Notes: generated by a model from the sequence alone, not told the origin. DNA of 48,284 bases from Cyclobacteriaceae bacterium (GCA_020436085.1 JAGQYM010000033.1:1-48284); one strand, 5' to 3'. Counted from the stretch's first letter, positions 26,031 through 35,386 are shown. A program made the numbers and translations.

Positions 26031-26048
26031 AATAGCAAAAGGAGAACC

Positions 26049-27215
26049 ATGCGAAGAGGATTGATTAGCCTTTTAATTGTAACTACACTAAGCCAGCTAA
26101 GTGCCCAGTCACTATCTAGTGAAAACCTGGCCCATCTTTACCGCTCAAACGAAATTGGATTTAGATGGCATGCTGTGAAAGAAGCGAGTCAAATGAAAAT
26201 CTATTTCGCTCTTTCTTACACAACGAAAGACGCTTCACCTGAAATGTTCACCATTCAGTGGGAAGATCGAAACTCATACTCCCAGCGGCAGGGTGACATT
26301 CTGAGAACCGATTCTATCAAACTTTCTCCAAATGAAACTCATCATGGTGAATATGCGGTAGAGATCAAAGAGGACTCATGGTTGCTGGTGATGAACGTGA
26401 CAATGGTTTCCTCTTCCAGAAACAGAATGTTCACACAACTCATCGAAAGCAATTATCCGGTAAACGGAAGGGTCAGTGATGAGGGGCAAACAATTTTTGA
26501 TCATTATCTGACAGAAGGAAAAAATTATACCATTGATGGCCCGACAAAAAATGATCGGCTATTTCTTTTTTATTACGCGAAGGACTTCCCATCGCCTTTT
26601 CCCCCTTTCTCAAAGCAAACTGGTGCAGTTGATCCTTTACTCTTGCCTGACTCGTCATTCAACATTGCCAATCATGCAACTGTTACATTTTCTAAGAAGG
26701 GGCTGTATCTGGTGCAGGCCGACACCAATTCTGCTGAAGGTTTCTCGTTTCGGGTTGAGGCCAACTCTTTTCCAAAATACACGCGAATCGAAGACCTGGC
26801 TGACCCAATGGTTTTTGTAAGTACACAACAAGAGTTTGACGCTTTGAAAAAATCTGGTGGAGATAAACTAACCTTCGACAAGACTGTGATGGGCATCACG
26901 CGTGATAAAGACAGGGCGAAACGATTTATGCGCAGTTACTTTAGTCGTGTTGAGGAAGCCAATCAACTTTTTACGTCCTTCAAAGAAGGCTGGAAGACAG
27001 ATCAGGGTATGTTGTACATCATCTTTGGGCCGCCCGATGAGGTTCGGGTGGCAAGCCAAAACGAGATTTGGTACTACAAAGACACTCGGACGAAATTTGT
27101 TTTTCTGCGAAAGGGAAGCGTCTATGATCCAAACTACCTCACCATGATGCGCGATGATAAGTACACTGACTTGTGGTTTGGCACCATCGACCTCTGGCGA
27201 AAGAGCCGGTTCTAA
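26049..27215 (+). CDS. GWxTD domain-containing secreted protein
   Basis: About 388 residues. ATG 26049 begins a clear signal peptide (RRGLISLLIVTTLSQLSAQ); the upstream open frame to 25908 overlaps the divergent gene and is rejected. The C-terminal domain holds the family motif GWKTDQGMLYIIFGPPDEV near residue 320, followed by WYYKD and WRKSRF at the end. GWxTD proteins are common in Bacteroidota and other groups as exported or periplasmic proteins; their biochemical role is unknown. An AGGAG ribosome-binding sequence sits before the start. Confidence 0.88.
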   Translation: MRRGLISLLIVTTLSQLSAQSLSSENLAHLYRSNEIGFRWHAVKEASQMKIYFALSYTTKDASPEMFTIQWEDRNSYSQRQGDILRTDSIKLSPNETHHGEYAVEIKEDSWLLVMNVTMVSSSRNRMFTQLIESNYPVNGRVSDEGQTIFDHYLTEGKNYTIDGPTKNDRLFLFYYAKDFPSPFPPFSKQTGAVDPLLLPDSSFNIANHATVTFSKKGLYLVQADTNSAEGFSFRVEANSFPKYTRIEDLADPMVFVSTQQEFDALKKSGGDKLTFDKTVMGITRDKDRAKRFMRSYFSRVEEANQLFTSFKEGWKTDQGMLYIIFGPPDEVRVASQNEIWYYKDTRTKFVFLRKGSVYDPNYLTMMRDDKYTDLWFGTIDLWRKSRF

Positions 27216-27263
27216 GTATTACAATCTTTTTTTTCAAAATCCATTTGCTGAACTTGCTCCCCG

Positions 27264-28004
27264 ATGAAAAAAGAAGAAACCATCTTCGGAACAAGGGCAG
27301 TTATTGAAGCTATCAAGGCAGGACGTGAGATCGAAAAGATTTTTATCCAAGCCGGCCTCAACAACGATCTTATCAAAGAACTTATTTCCATTGCCAGAGA
27401 CAACTCAATACCTCTGTCATTTATCCCTCAACAAAAACTCAATAAGCTTTCCAATAAGAATCATCAAGGTGTAGTCTGCATGCTCTCGGTTGTGCAATAT
27501 TCCAAATTGGAGGATTTGATTGACAAGGCATATAGTGATGGGAAGGAACCCTTCTTTGTGATACTTGACAGAATTACAGACGTAAGAAATTTCGGGGCCA
27601 TTGCGCGAACAGCAGACTGTGCGGGCATCACTGGTATCATCATTCCTGACAAAGGAAATGCTCCTATTACAGGTGACGCGATGAAAACTTCCGCAGGTGC
27701 TCTTAGCTTTATGCCTGTTTGTCGAGTAAGCGACCTCAAGAAAACAATCGCTAACCTTAAGTCAAACGGCATCCGAATTATGGCTTGCACCGAGAAAGCA
27801 AGTCAAACGATTTATGAAGCAGATCTACAAGGACCTGTTGCTATTGTCATGGGTTCCGAGGAAGACGGCATTTCTCAGGCACTGATCAAGGATGCAGACC
27901 ATCTGGTGAAAATCCCGATGTATGGGAACATCTCGTCTTTAAACGTGTCTGTAGCGGCTGGAATAGCGCTGTTCGAGGTAATCAGGCAAAAGAACTATAA
28001 ATAG
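27264..28004 (+). CDS. rlmB: 23S rRNA (guanosine-2'-O)-methyltransferase RlmB
   Basis: A 246-residue SpoU-family protein. It has the N-terminal substrate-binding domain (FGTRAVIEAIKAGREIEKIFI) followed by the trefoil-knot methyltransferase with all three family motifs: RNFGAIARTADCAG, VMGSEEDGIS and IPMYGNISSLNVSVAAGIALFE. It methylates the ribose of guanosine 2251 in the 23S rRNA peptidyl-transferase loop. The length is that of the family. Its end overlaps the convergent manC gene by 10 bases. Confidence 0.95.
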   Translation: MKKEETIFGTRAVIEAIKAGREIEKIFIQAGLNNDLIKELISIARDNSIPLSFIPQQKLNKLSNKNHQGVVCMLSVVQYSKLEDLIDKAYSDGKEPFFVILDRITDVRNFGAIARTADCAGITGIIIPDKGNAPITGDAMKTSAGALSFMPVCRVSDLKKTIANLKSNGIRIMACTEKASQTIYEADLQGPVAIVMGSEEDGISQALIKDADHLVKIPMYGNISSLNVSVAAGIALFEVIRQKNYK

Positions 28005-29065
28005 TCGTTGCCGTTGGGTTTTGCTTTTAAGTCATTCACAAACACCCGGAACAACTCCTCCTTGTCCTTTTGACAAACGATGATCACGTTGCCAAATTCT
28101 CCAACCAGGTACCCATCCAATCCCTGAACAACAATTAGCTTATCTGATGATCCTTTAATCACTGAATTGCGGGTCTCATACACCATGGCATTAGCCTGCA
28201 CTACGTTGCGGTCACTATCCTTCTCTTTGATTTCATGAAGTGAGCCCCACGAGCCAAGGTCTGACCATGCAAAATCACTTGGGTATACATACACGTTGTC
28301 AGCCTTTTCCATTACGCCATAGTCGATGGAAATATTTTTACTCTGCGCATATGCTGACTGAATTGCTTTCGGCTCCTCATCAGTAAAAAACTTCTCCGAG
28401 GCTTCTTCAAATGCTTCTGCGATTTCAGGCTGAAATTTCTCCAATGCTTTGATTATTGAGGTCGCGCTCCAAACAAAAATCCCTGAGTTCCAAACAAAGT
28501 CACCACTGTCGATAAATTTCTTGGCCAACGCAAGTGCTGGCTTCTCGGTAAAAGTCTTTACTTTTTTGAGCTGACCGCTTCCCGGAAGATATTGGATGTA
28601 TCCATACCCTGTCTCAGGACGAGTAGGCTTAATACCCATCGTGATCAGCTTGTCTCCTTTAGCATCAGCCACCGAACGCTTTACCGTATTCTGAAATTCT
28701 ACTTCATTGAGAATAAGGTGATCAGCAGGACTAACAACCATCACCGCGTTTGGATTCTTTTTCGCAATCCGGTAGCTCGCATAAGCAATACATGGTGTAG
28801 TGTTCTTCCTCATTGGCTCCACCAGCACCTGTTCATCTCCAAGTTGTAATTGCTCCTTCGTAATATCAGCCAGCTCTTCGTTGGTCACGATCAATATGTT
28901 CTCTTTTGGACACAAGGGAACAAATCGATCGTATGTGGATTGAATCAACGTTTTCCCAGTACCCAGTACGTCAAGATATTGTTTAGGCTTCGCATTTCTG
29001 CTGTAGGGCCAGAAGCGAGTACCAATGCCACCCGCCATTAAGACCACGTAAAGATTTTTATCCAT
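27995..29065 (-). CDS. manC: Mannose-1-phosphate guanylyltransferase
   Basis: A 356-residue nucleotidyltransferase. The N-terminal MAGGIGTRFWPYSRNAKPKQYLD is the pyrophosphorylase signature, followed by VSPADHLI, TEKPALALAK and FVWNSGIFVW. It makes GDP-mannose from GTP and mannose-1-phosphate, a precursor for mannose, fucose and related sugars of surface glycans. The protein lacks the C-terminal phosphomannose-isomerase domain found in bifunctional ManC/AlgA enzymes. It probably serves the polysaccharide pathways together with other unlinked genes. The gap to kpsF is 27 bases, so the two may be cotranscribed. Confidence 0.94.
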   Translation of the reverse strand: MDKNLYVVLMAGGIGTRFWPYSRNAKPKQYLDVLGTGKTLIQSTYDRFVPLCPKENILIVTNEELADITKEQLQLGDEQVLVEPMRKNTTPCIAYASYRIAKKNPNAVMVVSPADHLILNEVEFQNTVKRSVADAKGDKLITMGIKPTRPETGYGYIQYLPGSGQLKKVKTFTEKPALALAKKFIDSGDFVWNSGIFVWSATSIIKALEKFQPEIAEAFEEASEKFFTDEEPKAIQSAYAQSKNISIDYGVMEKADNVYVYPSDFAWSDLGSWGSLHEIKEKDSDRNVVQANAMVYETRNSVIKGSSDKLIVVQGLDGYLVGEFGNVIIVCQKDKEELFRVFVNDLKAKPNGNDYL

Positions 29066-29092
29066 TCTTGGTTAGTAAAAATTGGAATTAGC

Positions 29093-30061
29093 TTAGACGA
29101 TACCTTCTTTAAGAAGGTCGTGCAGATGAACAAACCCCAGTACTTTGCTTTCCTTAACTACTACAAGTTGTGTGATACTATTTTGCTGCATGATTTGCAA
29201 CGCCTTCACGGCAAGTTCCCCGGACTCCACAGTCTTTGGGTTTTTAGAAAATACATCTTCTGCTTTTGCCGTTTCAATTTGAATTCCTTTTTGCAGCATC
29301 CTTCTCAGGTCACCATCTGTGATGATGCCCAACAACTCCATCTCCGGAGTTGTAACGGCTGCCGCGCCAAGTCGTTTCGATGATATCTCAATAATCACAT
29401 CCTTCAATGGCGTTTTAAGATCAACTACTGGTAGCTCTCTGCTCGCCATGATGTCATCTACACGCAAATAGAGTTGTTTGCCCAAAGCACCACCTGGGTG
29501 AAATTGGGCAAAGTCCTCACTCGAAAAATTTCTTAGTTCCAACAAACATACCGCAAGCGCATCTCCCATCGCCAGGTGAGCAGTCGTACTTGTTGTTGGC
29601 GCAAGGTTGTTGGGACATGCTTCAGCGTCAACGGTTGCATTGAGCACATAGTCGGCTTGCTGAGCAAGATATGAATCAATGTTGCTTACTAAGGCAACAA
29701 GTTTGAATCCTCTCCGTTTCACCAGCGGCACCAGCGCCTTAATTTCCGGTGTATTCCCACTCTTGGAAAGGCATATCACGATGTCTTCATTTTGAATCAT
29801 GCCTAAATCGCCATGAATGGCATCTGCAGCATGCATGAATAAAGAGGGAGTTCCGGTAGAATTAAGAGTAGCTACAATTTTATTCGCAATGATGGCACTT
29901 TTGCCTATACCAGTTACTACCACACGACCCTTTGATTGGTTGATTTCTTTGACACAAGCTTCGAAATCATCATCCACAAATTGGGTGAGTTTTTCTAACG
30001 CACGTGCTTCATTTAGAAGAACTTCGGTGGCAACTTTTCTAATATTTTTTGTTATATTCAA
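29093..30061 (-). CDS. kpsF: KpsF/GutQ-type arabinose-5-phosphate isomerase
   Basis: A 322-residue protein: an SIS domain (GKSAIIANKIVATLNSTG, HAADAIHGDLGM, CLSKSGNTPE) and two C-terminal CBS domains (from DDIMASRELPVVDL and from AEDVFSKNPKTVESGELA). It interconverts ribulose-5-phosphate and arabinose-5-phosphate, the first step to KDO for lipopolysaccharide. The start appears to be TTG 30061; no ATG is available upstream before the divergent recQ region. A -7 candidate is present 31 bases before it. Confidence 0.93.
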   Translation of the reverse strand: MNITKNIRKVATEVLLNEARALEKLTQFVDDDFEACVKEINQSKGRVVVTGIGKSAIIANKIVATLNSTGTPSLFMHAADAIHGDLGMIQNEDIVICLSKSGNTPEIKALVPLVKRRGFKLVALVSNIDSYLAQQADYVLNATVDAEACPNNLAPTTSTTAHLAMGDALAVCLLELRNFSSEDFAQFHPGGALGKQLYLRVDDIMASRELPVVDLKTPLKDVIIEISSKRLGAAAVTTPEMELLGIITDGDLRRMLQKGIQIETAKAEDVFSKNPKTVESGELAVKALQIMQQNSITQLVVVKESKVLGFVHLHDLLKEGIV

Positions 30062-30092
30062 TGCTCTTACAATAGTTATGAATAGCGGGATG

Positions 30093-30100
30093 CAAAGATA
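30093..30100 (-). promoter_or_regulatory. Candidate -7 element TATCTTTG for kpsF-manC
   Basis: An exact TAnnTTTG match on the minus strand in the 71-base divergent spacer between kpsF and recQ, which would give a leader of roughly 25 bases. No TTTG is found at the standard -33 distance. Confidence 0.4.
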
Positions 30101-30132
30101 ATTATTTCAAGCATTATTATGTTTTGTAATTT

Positions 30133-32322
30133 ATGATTGTCGCAGAAGAGAAAGATACTTTAAGAGAGAAACTCAAAGAAATATTTGGATATACTCAGTT
30201 CAGGGGAAATCAGGAAGTTGTAATCAAGAATATTTTAGAAGGAAAGAACACCTTCGTCATCATGCCTACTGGCGCTGGCAAGTCACTTTGCTATCAATTG
30301 CCAGCCATGGTAAAAGACGGACTTGCCATCATCATCTCTCCATTGATAGCGTTGATGAAAAACCAGGTCGATCAACTCAATGCCTACGGAATTAACGCTC
30401 GCTTTCTCAACTCCACCTTAAGCAAGTCAGAAATCACAAGACTAAAAAAAGATTGCATTAACGGTGAAGTAAAGCTGCTCTACGTAGCGCCTGAGAGTTT
30501 AAACAAGGAAGAATACATTGAGTTCCTGCTCAAGACGAATGTTTCATTCGTTGCAATCGATGAAGCACACTGTATTTCAGAATGGGGTCACGACTTTCGT
30601 CCTGAATACAGGAAGATAAAAACGATGATCGCGCAGTTAGGAAATCTCCCAGTGATTGCGCTTACGGCTACTGCAACACCCAAGGTTCAAATTGATATTC
30701 AGAAGAACCTTCAGATGGAAGACGCTGATGTGTTCGTGTCTTCATTTAACAGAAAGAATTTATTCTACGAGGTTCGTCCTAAAAAAGAAACGAAGAAACA
30801 GCTCATCAAATTTCTGAAAGATAATAAAGGCAAGTCGGGGATTATCTATTGCCTCAGTCGAAAGAAAGTGGAAGAGATCGCTCAACTCCTCAACGTAAAT
30901 GGCTTTAAGGCGGCTCCTTATCATGCGGGTCTTGATCCGGACGTACGGGTAAAAAATCAGGATGACTTCCTCAACGAAGAAGTTGACATCATCGTGGCGA
31001 CAATCGCTTTCGGAATGGGTATAGACAAACCAGACGTTCGGTTTGTTATTCACTACGATGTTCCAAAGTCACTGGAAGGTTACTACCAGGAAACAGGTCG
31101 CGCTGGTCGCGATGGACTGGAGGGTTTCTGCCTGATGTTCTACAGTCATAACGACTTGAGTAAACTTGAAAAGTTCAACAAAGACAAGTCTGTACAGGAA
31201 AGGGAGAACGCAAGAATACTTCTTCAGGAGATGGAGTTTTATGCGGAGTCTCCTGTATGCAGAAGAAAACAGTTGCTTCATTATTTCGGTGAAGAGTTTA
31301 CAGAAGAGAACTGCGGGGCATGCGACAACTGTGTGCACCCAAGAGAAAGATATGACGGCACTGAGTACGTGAAGTTAATCCTTGAAGCTGTGCAACAAAC
31401 TAATGAACGCTTCGGATTAAGTCACCTTGTGAATGTAGTGAGAGGAACAGAAGACGAATATGTAAAAAGTTACAGTCACAGTGAACTACCCGTATTTGGC
31501 AAAGGTGCCGATGAAGGTGCTGATTTCTGGAAATCGGTTATCCGCCAGGCGTTGATTTATCAGTACTTAGAAAAAGATATTGACAGTGTAGGTGTGCTTA
31601 AGATCAAACAGAAAGGAATTAAGTTTTTGAAGCACCCTCATCCGATCGAATTGGCACGTGACCACGACTTTACAACTGCGATAGACGAAGAGGAATCAAG
31701 CGAACGAACTCCAATCAATTCAAAAGCTTATGACACCAAGCTTTTTGAAATGCTCAAGACATTGAGGAAGAAGATCGCAAAAGAAAAAAATCTTCCTCCT
31801 TATGTCATCTTCCAGGATCCATCATTGGAGGAGATGGCCACCACCTATCCAACCTCCAAAGAGGAACTGGCTTCCGTGAATGGCGTGGGTATGGGTAAGG
31901 TTCAGAAATTTGGAAAGAGTTTTCTCGAGCTGATTAAGGGCTATGTAGAGGAAAATGATATTGAAACTGCGGCTGATGTGGTGGTGAAGTCGTCTGTCAA
32001 CAAGTCCAAGATCAAAATATTTATCATCCAGCAGATTGACCGAAAGGTGGATCTGGAAGAAATAGCCGAGTCGAAGAGTCTGAGTTTCGAGGATTTGCTT
32101 AATGAAATTGAAAACATCTGCTACTCGGGCACAAAGCTTAACCTCGATTATTACATCGATGACATGCTCGATGACAGCAAACAGGAACAGATCTTTGATT
32201 ACTTTTTGAATTCTGAGACAGACAGTCTTGAGACTGCATTGCAAGACGAAGACATGTCCGACTTCTCCGAAGAAGAAATTCGACTCATGCGAATCAAATT
32301 CCTGTCGGAGTACGCAAACTGA
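30133..32322 (+). CDS. recQ: ATP-dependent DNA helicase RecQ
   Basis: A 729-residue superfamily 2 helicase. The Walker A MPTGAGKS (Lys50), DEAH box at 143-146 in VAIDEAHCISEWGHDFRPEYR, LTATATP, and motif VI GYYQETGRAGRDG are all intact. The zinc-binding cysteines follow near CRRKQLLHYFGE and CGACDNC, then a winged-helix RQC domain and an HRDC domain (LRKKIAKEKNLPPYVIFQD). It unwinds DNA 3'-5' in recombination and replication-fork repair. The length exceeds E. coli RecQ by about 120 residues because of an extra C-terminal region after HRDC. Confidence 0.96.
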   Translation: MIVAEEKDTLREKLKEIFGYTQFRGNQEVVIKNILEGKNTFVIMPTGAGKSLCYQLPAMVKDGLAIIISPLIALMKNQVDQLNAYGINARFLNSTLSKSEITRLKKDCINGEVKLLYVAPESLNKEEYIEFLLKTNVSFVAIDEAHCISEWGHDFRPEYRKIKTMIAQLGNLPVIALTATATPKVQIDIQKNLQMEDADVFVSSFNRKNLFYEVRPKKETKKQLIKFLKDNKGKSGIIYCLSRKKVEEIAQLLNVNGFKAAPYHAGLDPDVRVKNQDDFLNEEVDIIVATIAFGMGIDKPDVRFVIHYDVPKSLEGYYQETGRAGRDGLEGFCLMFYSHNDLSKLEKFNKDKSVQERENARILLQEMEFYAESPVCRRKQLLHYFGEEFTEENCGACDNCVHPRERYDGTEYVKLILEAVQQTNERFGLSHLVNVVRGTEDEYVKSYSHSELPVFGKGADEGADFWKSVIRQALIYQYLEKDIDSVGVLKIKQKGIKFLKHPHPIELARDHDFTTAIDEEESSERTPINSKAYDTKLFEMLKTLRKKIAKEKNLPPYVIFQDPSLEEMATTYPTSKEELASVNGVGMGKVQKFGKSFLELIKGYVEENDIETAADVVVKSSVNKSKIKIFIIQQIDRKVDLEEIAESKSLSFEDLLNEIENICYSGTKLNLDYYIDDMLDDSKQEQIFDYFLNSETDSLETALQDEDMSDFSEEEIRLMRIKFLSEYAN

Positions 32323-32344
32323 TCCGAATCACAACTTCGACTTT

Positions 32345-32379
32345 GCCTCAAAGACCCTATCTTTGAGGCTTTTAATTTT
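32345..32379 (+). terminator. Rho-independent terminator after recQ
   Basis: A perfect 10-bp stem (32345-32354 with 32360-32369) with a five-base loop CCCTA, followed by TTTTAATTTT. It lies 22 bases after the recQ stop and just before purD, so purD is probably transcribed separately or by read-through. Confidence 0.8.
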
Positions 32380-32388
32380 AAGGACGTT

Positions 32389-33681
32389 ATGAATATTCTC
32401 ATTGTCGGCAGCGGTGGACGCGAACATGCGCTGGCTTGGAAAATAAAACAAAGCAAACACTGTGAAGACCTTTGGGTAGCACCGGGGAATGCGGGCACTG
32501 CAATGGTTGCTAAAAACACCCCCATCAACGGAGAAGACTTTGCGGCTCTTGGGAAATTTTGCGTCTCCAATAAAATTGAATTAGTAGTTGTCGGTCCGGA
32601 AGCGGCATTGGTCAGCGGTATCCGCGACTATTTCGAATCTCACAGTGACTTAAGTAGAATATTGATTGTAGGGCCCGGCAAGAGTGGCGCACGATTAGAG
32701 GGAAGCAAGGATTTTTCAAAACAATTTATGTTGAGAAATGGAGTACCTACTGCCAAGGCAGCCACTTTTAATGCCTCGCAGCTTCGTGATGCGCACGCTT
32801 ACCTCGATAATTGCCAACCTCCAATTGTTTTAAAAGCGGATGGGCTTGCTGCCGGAAAGGGGGTAATCATTAGTCCTTCGATTGAAGAAGCTAAGGCAGA
32901 AATCTCTGACATGCTGGAGAATAAAAAATTTGGCGAAGCAAGCAGCAAAGTGTTGGTTGAGGAATTCCTAGATGGAATTGAATTGTCCGTGTTTGTTCTC
33001 ACGGATGGGAAAAATTATGCGTTGCTACCGGAAGCGAAAGACTATAAAAGAATTGGCGAACAAGACACAGGTCCCAACACCGGAGGAATGGGTGCCGTAT
33101 CTCCCGTGGTTTTTGCTGATGATGCTTTCATGCAGAGGGTAAAAGACAAAGTAATCGTACCAACGATTCAGGGACTATCAAAGGAAAACATTCCTTACCG
33201 TGGCTTTATCTTCATCGGTCTGATGAATGTAAACGGTGAGCCTTATGTAATAGAGTACAACGTGCGCATGGGCGATCCTGAAACGCAAGCTGTATTGCCT
33301 CGCATAGACTCTGATTTTGTGGAGCTATTGATTGCGACCGCAAAAGGTGAATTAAAGTCGCAGACTGTGCCAACGAAAAAGGAATTGACAGCAACGGTTG
33401 TGATGGTGGCAGGTGGCTATCCGGGCAGCTATGAAAAAGGTAAAGTCATCACAGGGTTGGACAAATCAGATGATGCTGTCGTCTTTCATGCAGGCACTAA
33501 AGAAACCGGATCAAAGGTTGTGACCAACGGGGGCCGTGTGATTGCGATCACAGGGAGTGGTCAAACAATCAGCGAGGCAACGGCCCAGGCATATAAAGCC
33601 ATTTCAACAATCCATTGGGATGGAGTATATTTCCGGAAAGATATTGGTGAAGACCTGACGAAGTGGGCTAAAACCCGCTAA
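32389..33681 (+). CDS. purD: Phosphoribosylamine-glycine ligase PurD
   Basis: A 430-residue GARS enzyme of the ATP-grasp superfamily. MNILIVGSGGREHALAWKI opens the N-domain; WVAPGNAGTA, GPGKSGARLEGSKDFSK, VLKADGLAAGKGVI and GPNTGGMGAVSP are family signatures, and EYNVRMGDPETQAVLPRI carries metal ligands. It catalyses the second step of de novo purine synthesis. The length is standard. It precedes the PSP1 gene by 15 bases. Confidence 0.97.
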   Translation: MNILIVGSGGREHALAWKIKQSKHCEDLWVAPGNAGTAMVAKNTPINGEDFAALGKFCVSNKIELVVVGPEAALVSGIRDYFESHSDLSRILIVGPGKSGARLEGSKDFSKQFMLRNGVPTAKAATFNASQLRDAHAYLDNCQPPIVLKADGLAAGKGVIISPSIEEAKAEISDMLENKKFGEASSKVLVEEFLDGIELSVFVLTDGKNYALLPEAKDYKRIGEQDTGPNTGGMGAVSPVVFADDAFMQRVKDKVIVPTIQGLSKENIPYRGFIFIGLMNVNGEPYVIEYNVRMGDPETQAVLPRIDSDFVELLIATAKGELKSQTVPTKKELTATVVMVAGGYPGSYEKGKVITGLDKSDDAVVFHAGTKETGSKVVTNGGRVIAITGSGQTISEATAQAYKAISTIHWDGVYFRKDIGEDLTKWAKTR

Positions 33682-33696
33682 AAAACGCTTTTCTAT

Positions 33697-34860
33697 ATGG
33701 GATGTGCATGTGGAACGGAGCGGACCGAAGCAGGTAAGGTCAAAGGATGTAACAACAACGGAGCCTGTCAAACAGGCGGATGCAATAAGATGAATGTTTT
33801 TGATTGGCTGTCGAATATGGACATGCCAACCAACGACAGATTTGATATCGTTGAAATTCGGTTCAAAGGAGGTCAGAAAGACTTCTACCGAAATGTTGAC
33901 AAACTAAGCCTTACCACCGGAGACGCTGTAATAGTTGAGATACCCAACGGGCATCATCTTGGGCATGTGTCTATGCAAGGGGAATTGGTACGTCTGCAAA
34001 TGCAGAAGAAAAAAGTGGCCAACGACAAATCAGTAAAGAAGATTTACAGATTGGCCCACCAAAAAGACCTTGAGAAATATGAAGAGGTGAAGAAACGTGA
34101 AATGCCCACGCTCTACCGCACGAGAGAGATCATTCGCGATCTGAAGCTGAACATGAAGCTTTCTGATATTGAGTATCAGGCCGACAATACAAAAGCCACT
34201 TTTTTCTATTCCGCTGAAGATCGGGTCGACTTTCGTGAATTGATAAAAATACTCGCATCAGAATTTAAGATCAGGGTAGAAATGCGCCAGATTAGTCTGC
34301 GCCAGGAGGCCGGACGGCTTGGCGGCATTGGCGTGTGCGGCCGCGAGTTGTGCTGCTCTACCTGGCTTGGTGATTTCAAAAATGTGGCCACCAGTGCCGC
34401 ACGATACCAAAACCTTTCTCTTAATCCCAGCAAACTCTCAGGACAGTGTGGCAGGCTGAAATGCTGCCTGAACTACGAACTGGAAACATACATGGATGCG
34501 TTGGAACACATTCCAAAAATTGAAGCTCCATTGAAAACCGAACAGGGCGATGCCATGCTGCAGAAGACCGATATCTTCCGCAAGATCATGTGGTTTGGCT
34601 ACAGCCAGGAAAACACCTGGTTTCCAATCAACGTGGATCGTGTGAATGAGATACTGCGCATGAATAGAGAGGGGAAAAAACCAGCCAGCCTTGAAGAAAA
34701 TGTTGCTGCAGAAAAAGTACCTCTCTCTACACTCAACAGCGACCTTGAAAGCTTGGATAAAAAATTCAGCGGCAAGTCAAAAAAGAAAAAAAGGAAGAAC
34801 AAAAAGAGGAAGAACAAAAACAAACCTCACCAAAACCCACCTACGCAGCAGAAAGGATGA
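33697..34860 (+). CDS. PSP1-domain protein (RicT/YaaT-like)
   Basis: A 387-residue protein whose PSP1 domain includes RQEAGRLGGIGVCGRELCCSTWL and LSGQCGRLKCCLNYEL, with the conserved paired cysteines. In Bacillus the homologue RicT (YaaT) forms a complex with RicA and RicF that affects RNA processing and binds iron-sulphur clusters; the role in Bacteroidota is not established. The first 35 residues are unusually cysteine-rich (MGCACGT, VKGCNNNGACQTGGCNK), and the tail after about residue 360 is nearly all lysine, arginine and asparagine, suggesting nucleic-acid contact. The stop overlaps the gldH start as ATGA. Confidence 0.88.
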   Translation: MGCACGTERTEAGKVKGCNNNGACQTGGCNKMNVFDWLSNMDMPTNDRFDIVEIRFKGGQKDFYRNVDKLSLTTGDAVIVEIPNGHHLGHVSMQGELVRLQMQKKKVANDKSVKKIYRLAHQKDLEKYEEVKKREMPTLYRTREIIRDLKLNMKLSDIEYQADNTKATFFYSAEDRVDFRELIKILASEFKIRVEMRQISLRQEAGRLGGIGVCGRELCCSTWLGDFKNVATSAARYQNLSLNPSKLSGQCGRLKCCLNYELETYMDALEHIPKIEAPLKTEQGDAMLQKTDIFRKIMWFGYSQENTWFPINVDRVNEILRMNREGKKPASLEENVAAEKVPLSTLNSDLESLDKKFSGKSKKKKRKNKKRKNKNKPHQNPPTQQKG

Positions 34861-35324
34861 GGTACGTCTTAATTTTACTTGTTGTACTGCTTTTTGCGTC
34901 ATGCGATTCCAGCCGTGTGTATGAGCAACAGGTCGACTTTGATCGTGCCTGGATTGTAACCGATAAGCCACGCTTTGATTTTGAAATCAAGGACCATACG
35001 CAGGTCTACAGTCTGTACTACACGGTTCGCAATTCATTGGACTTTCCATTCTCACGCCTCTTCGTCACTTACACCCTACAAGACTCAACAGGGATTCAAC
35101 TGCGTCAAGAACTGGTATCCAACTACCTTTTTGATCAAAAAACAGGAGAACCTCAAGGGAGCAGCGGATTGGGCGACCTTTATGACCATCGCTTTCCGCT
35201 GGTAACTAATTATCAATTCGAACGGCCAGGAAAGTATTCCATTACGCTTGAGCAATTCAATAGAAGAGACACGCTTGACGGAGTGCTGGCAGTTGGCGCG
35301 AGAGTGGAGTTAGCCAAAAGATGA
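34857..35324 (+). CDS. gldH: Gliding motility lipoprotein GldH
   Basis: A 155-residue lipoprotein. The signal sequence ends in the lipobox FASC with Cys16, and the body holds the GldH pattern (YEQQVDFDRAWIVTDKPRFDFEIKD-like opening, YTVRNSLDFPFSRLFVTY, LGDLYDHRFPLV, PGKYSITLEQFNRRDTL). GldH is required for gliding in Flavobacterium and is found across gliding and non-gliding Bacteroidota; its exact action is unknown. It is translationally coupled to the PSP1 gene through a 4-base ATGA overlap and ends at a strong terminator. Confidence 0.88.
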   Translation: MRYVLILLVVLLFASCDSSRVYEQQVDFDRAWIVTDKPRFDFEIKDHTQVYSLYYTVRNSLDFPFSRLFVTYTLQDSTGIQLRQELVSNYLFDQKTGEPQGSSGLGDLYDHRFPLVTNYQFERPGKYSITLEQFNRRDTLDGVLAVGARVELAKR

Positions 35325-35340
35325 CCTAAGTTAAAAACAA

Positions 35341-35370
35341 AAAAAGGCGACTCGTTGAGTCGCCTTTTTT
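35341..35370. terminator. Bidirectional terminator between gldH and secDF
   Basis: A perfect inverted repeat: AAAAAGGCGACTC (35341-35353), a GTT loop, then GAGTCGCC followed by six T. Because A and T tracts flank the GC stem on both sides, it can end transcription of gldH (plus) and secDF (minus). Confidence 0.92.
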
Positions 35371-35386
35371 GTGAGGAGCATCGCAA

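Noticed and set aside
25908-26048. N-terminal extension of the GWxTD protein
   Set aside because: It would overlap the divergent methyltransferase and place the signal peptide internally. ATG 26049 has a good ribosome-binding sequence.
34780-34850. A-rich tract at the end of the PSP1 gene as a slippage or frameshift site
   Set aside because: The frame stays open and yields a Lys/Asn-rich tail, and the stop lies at the expected ATGA junction with gldH.
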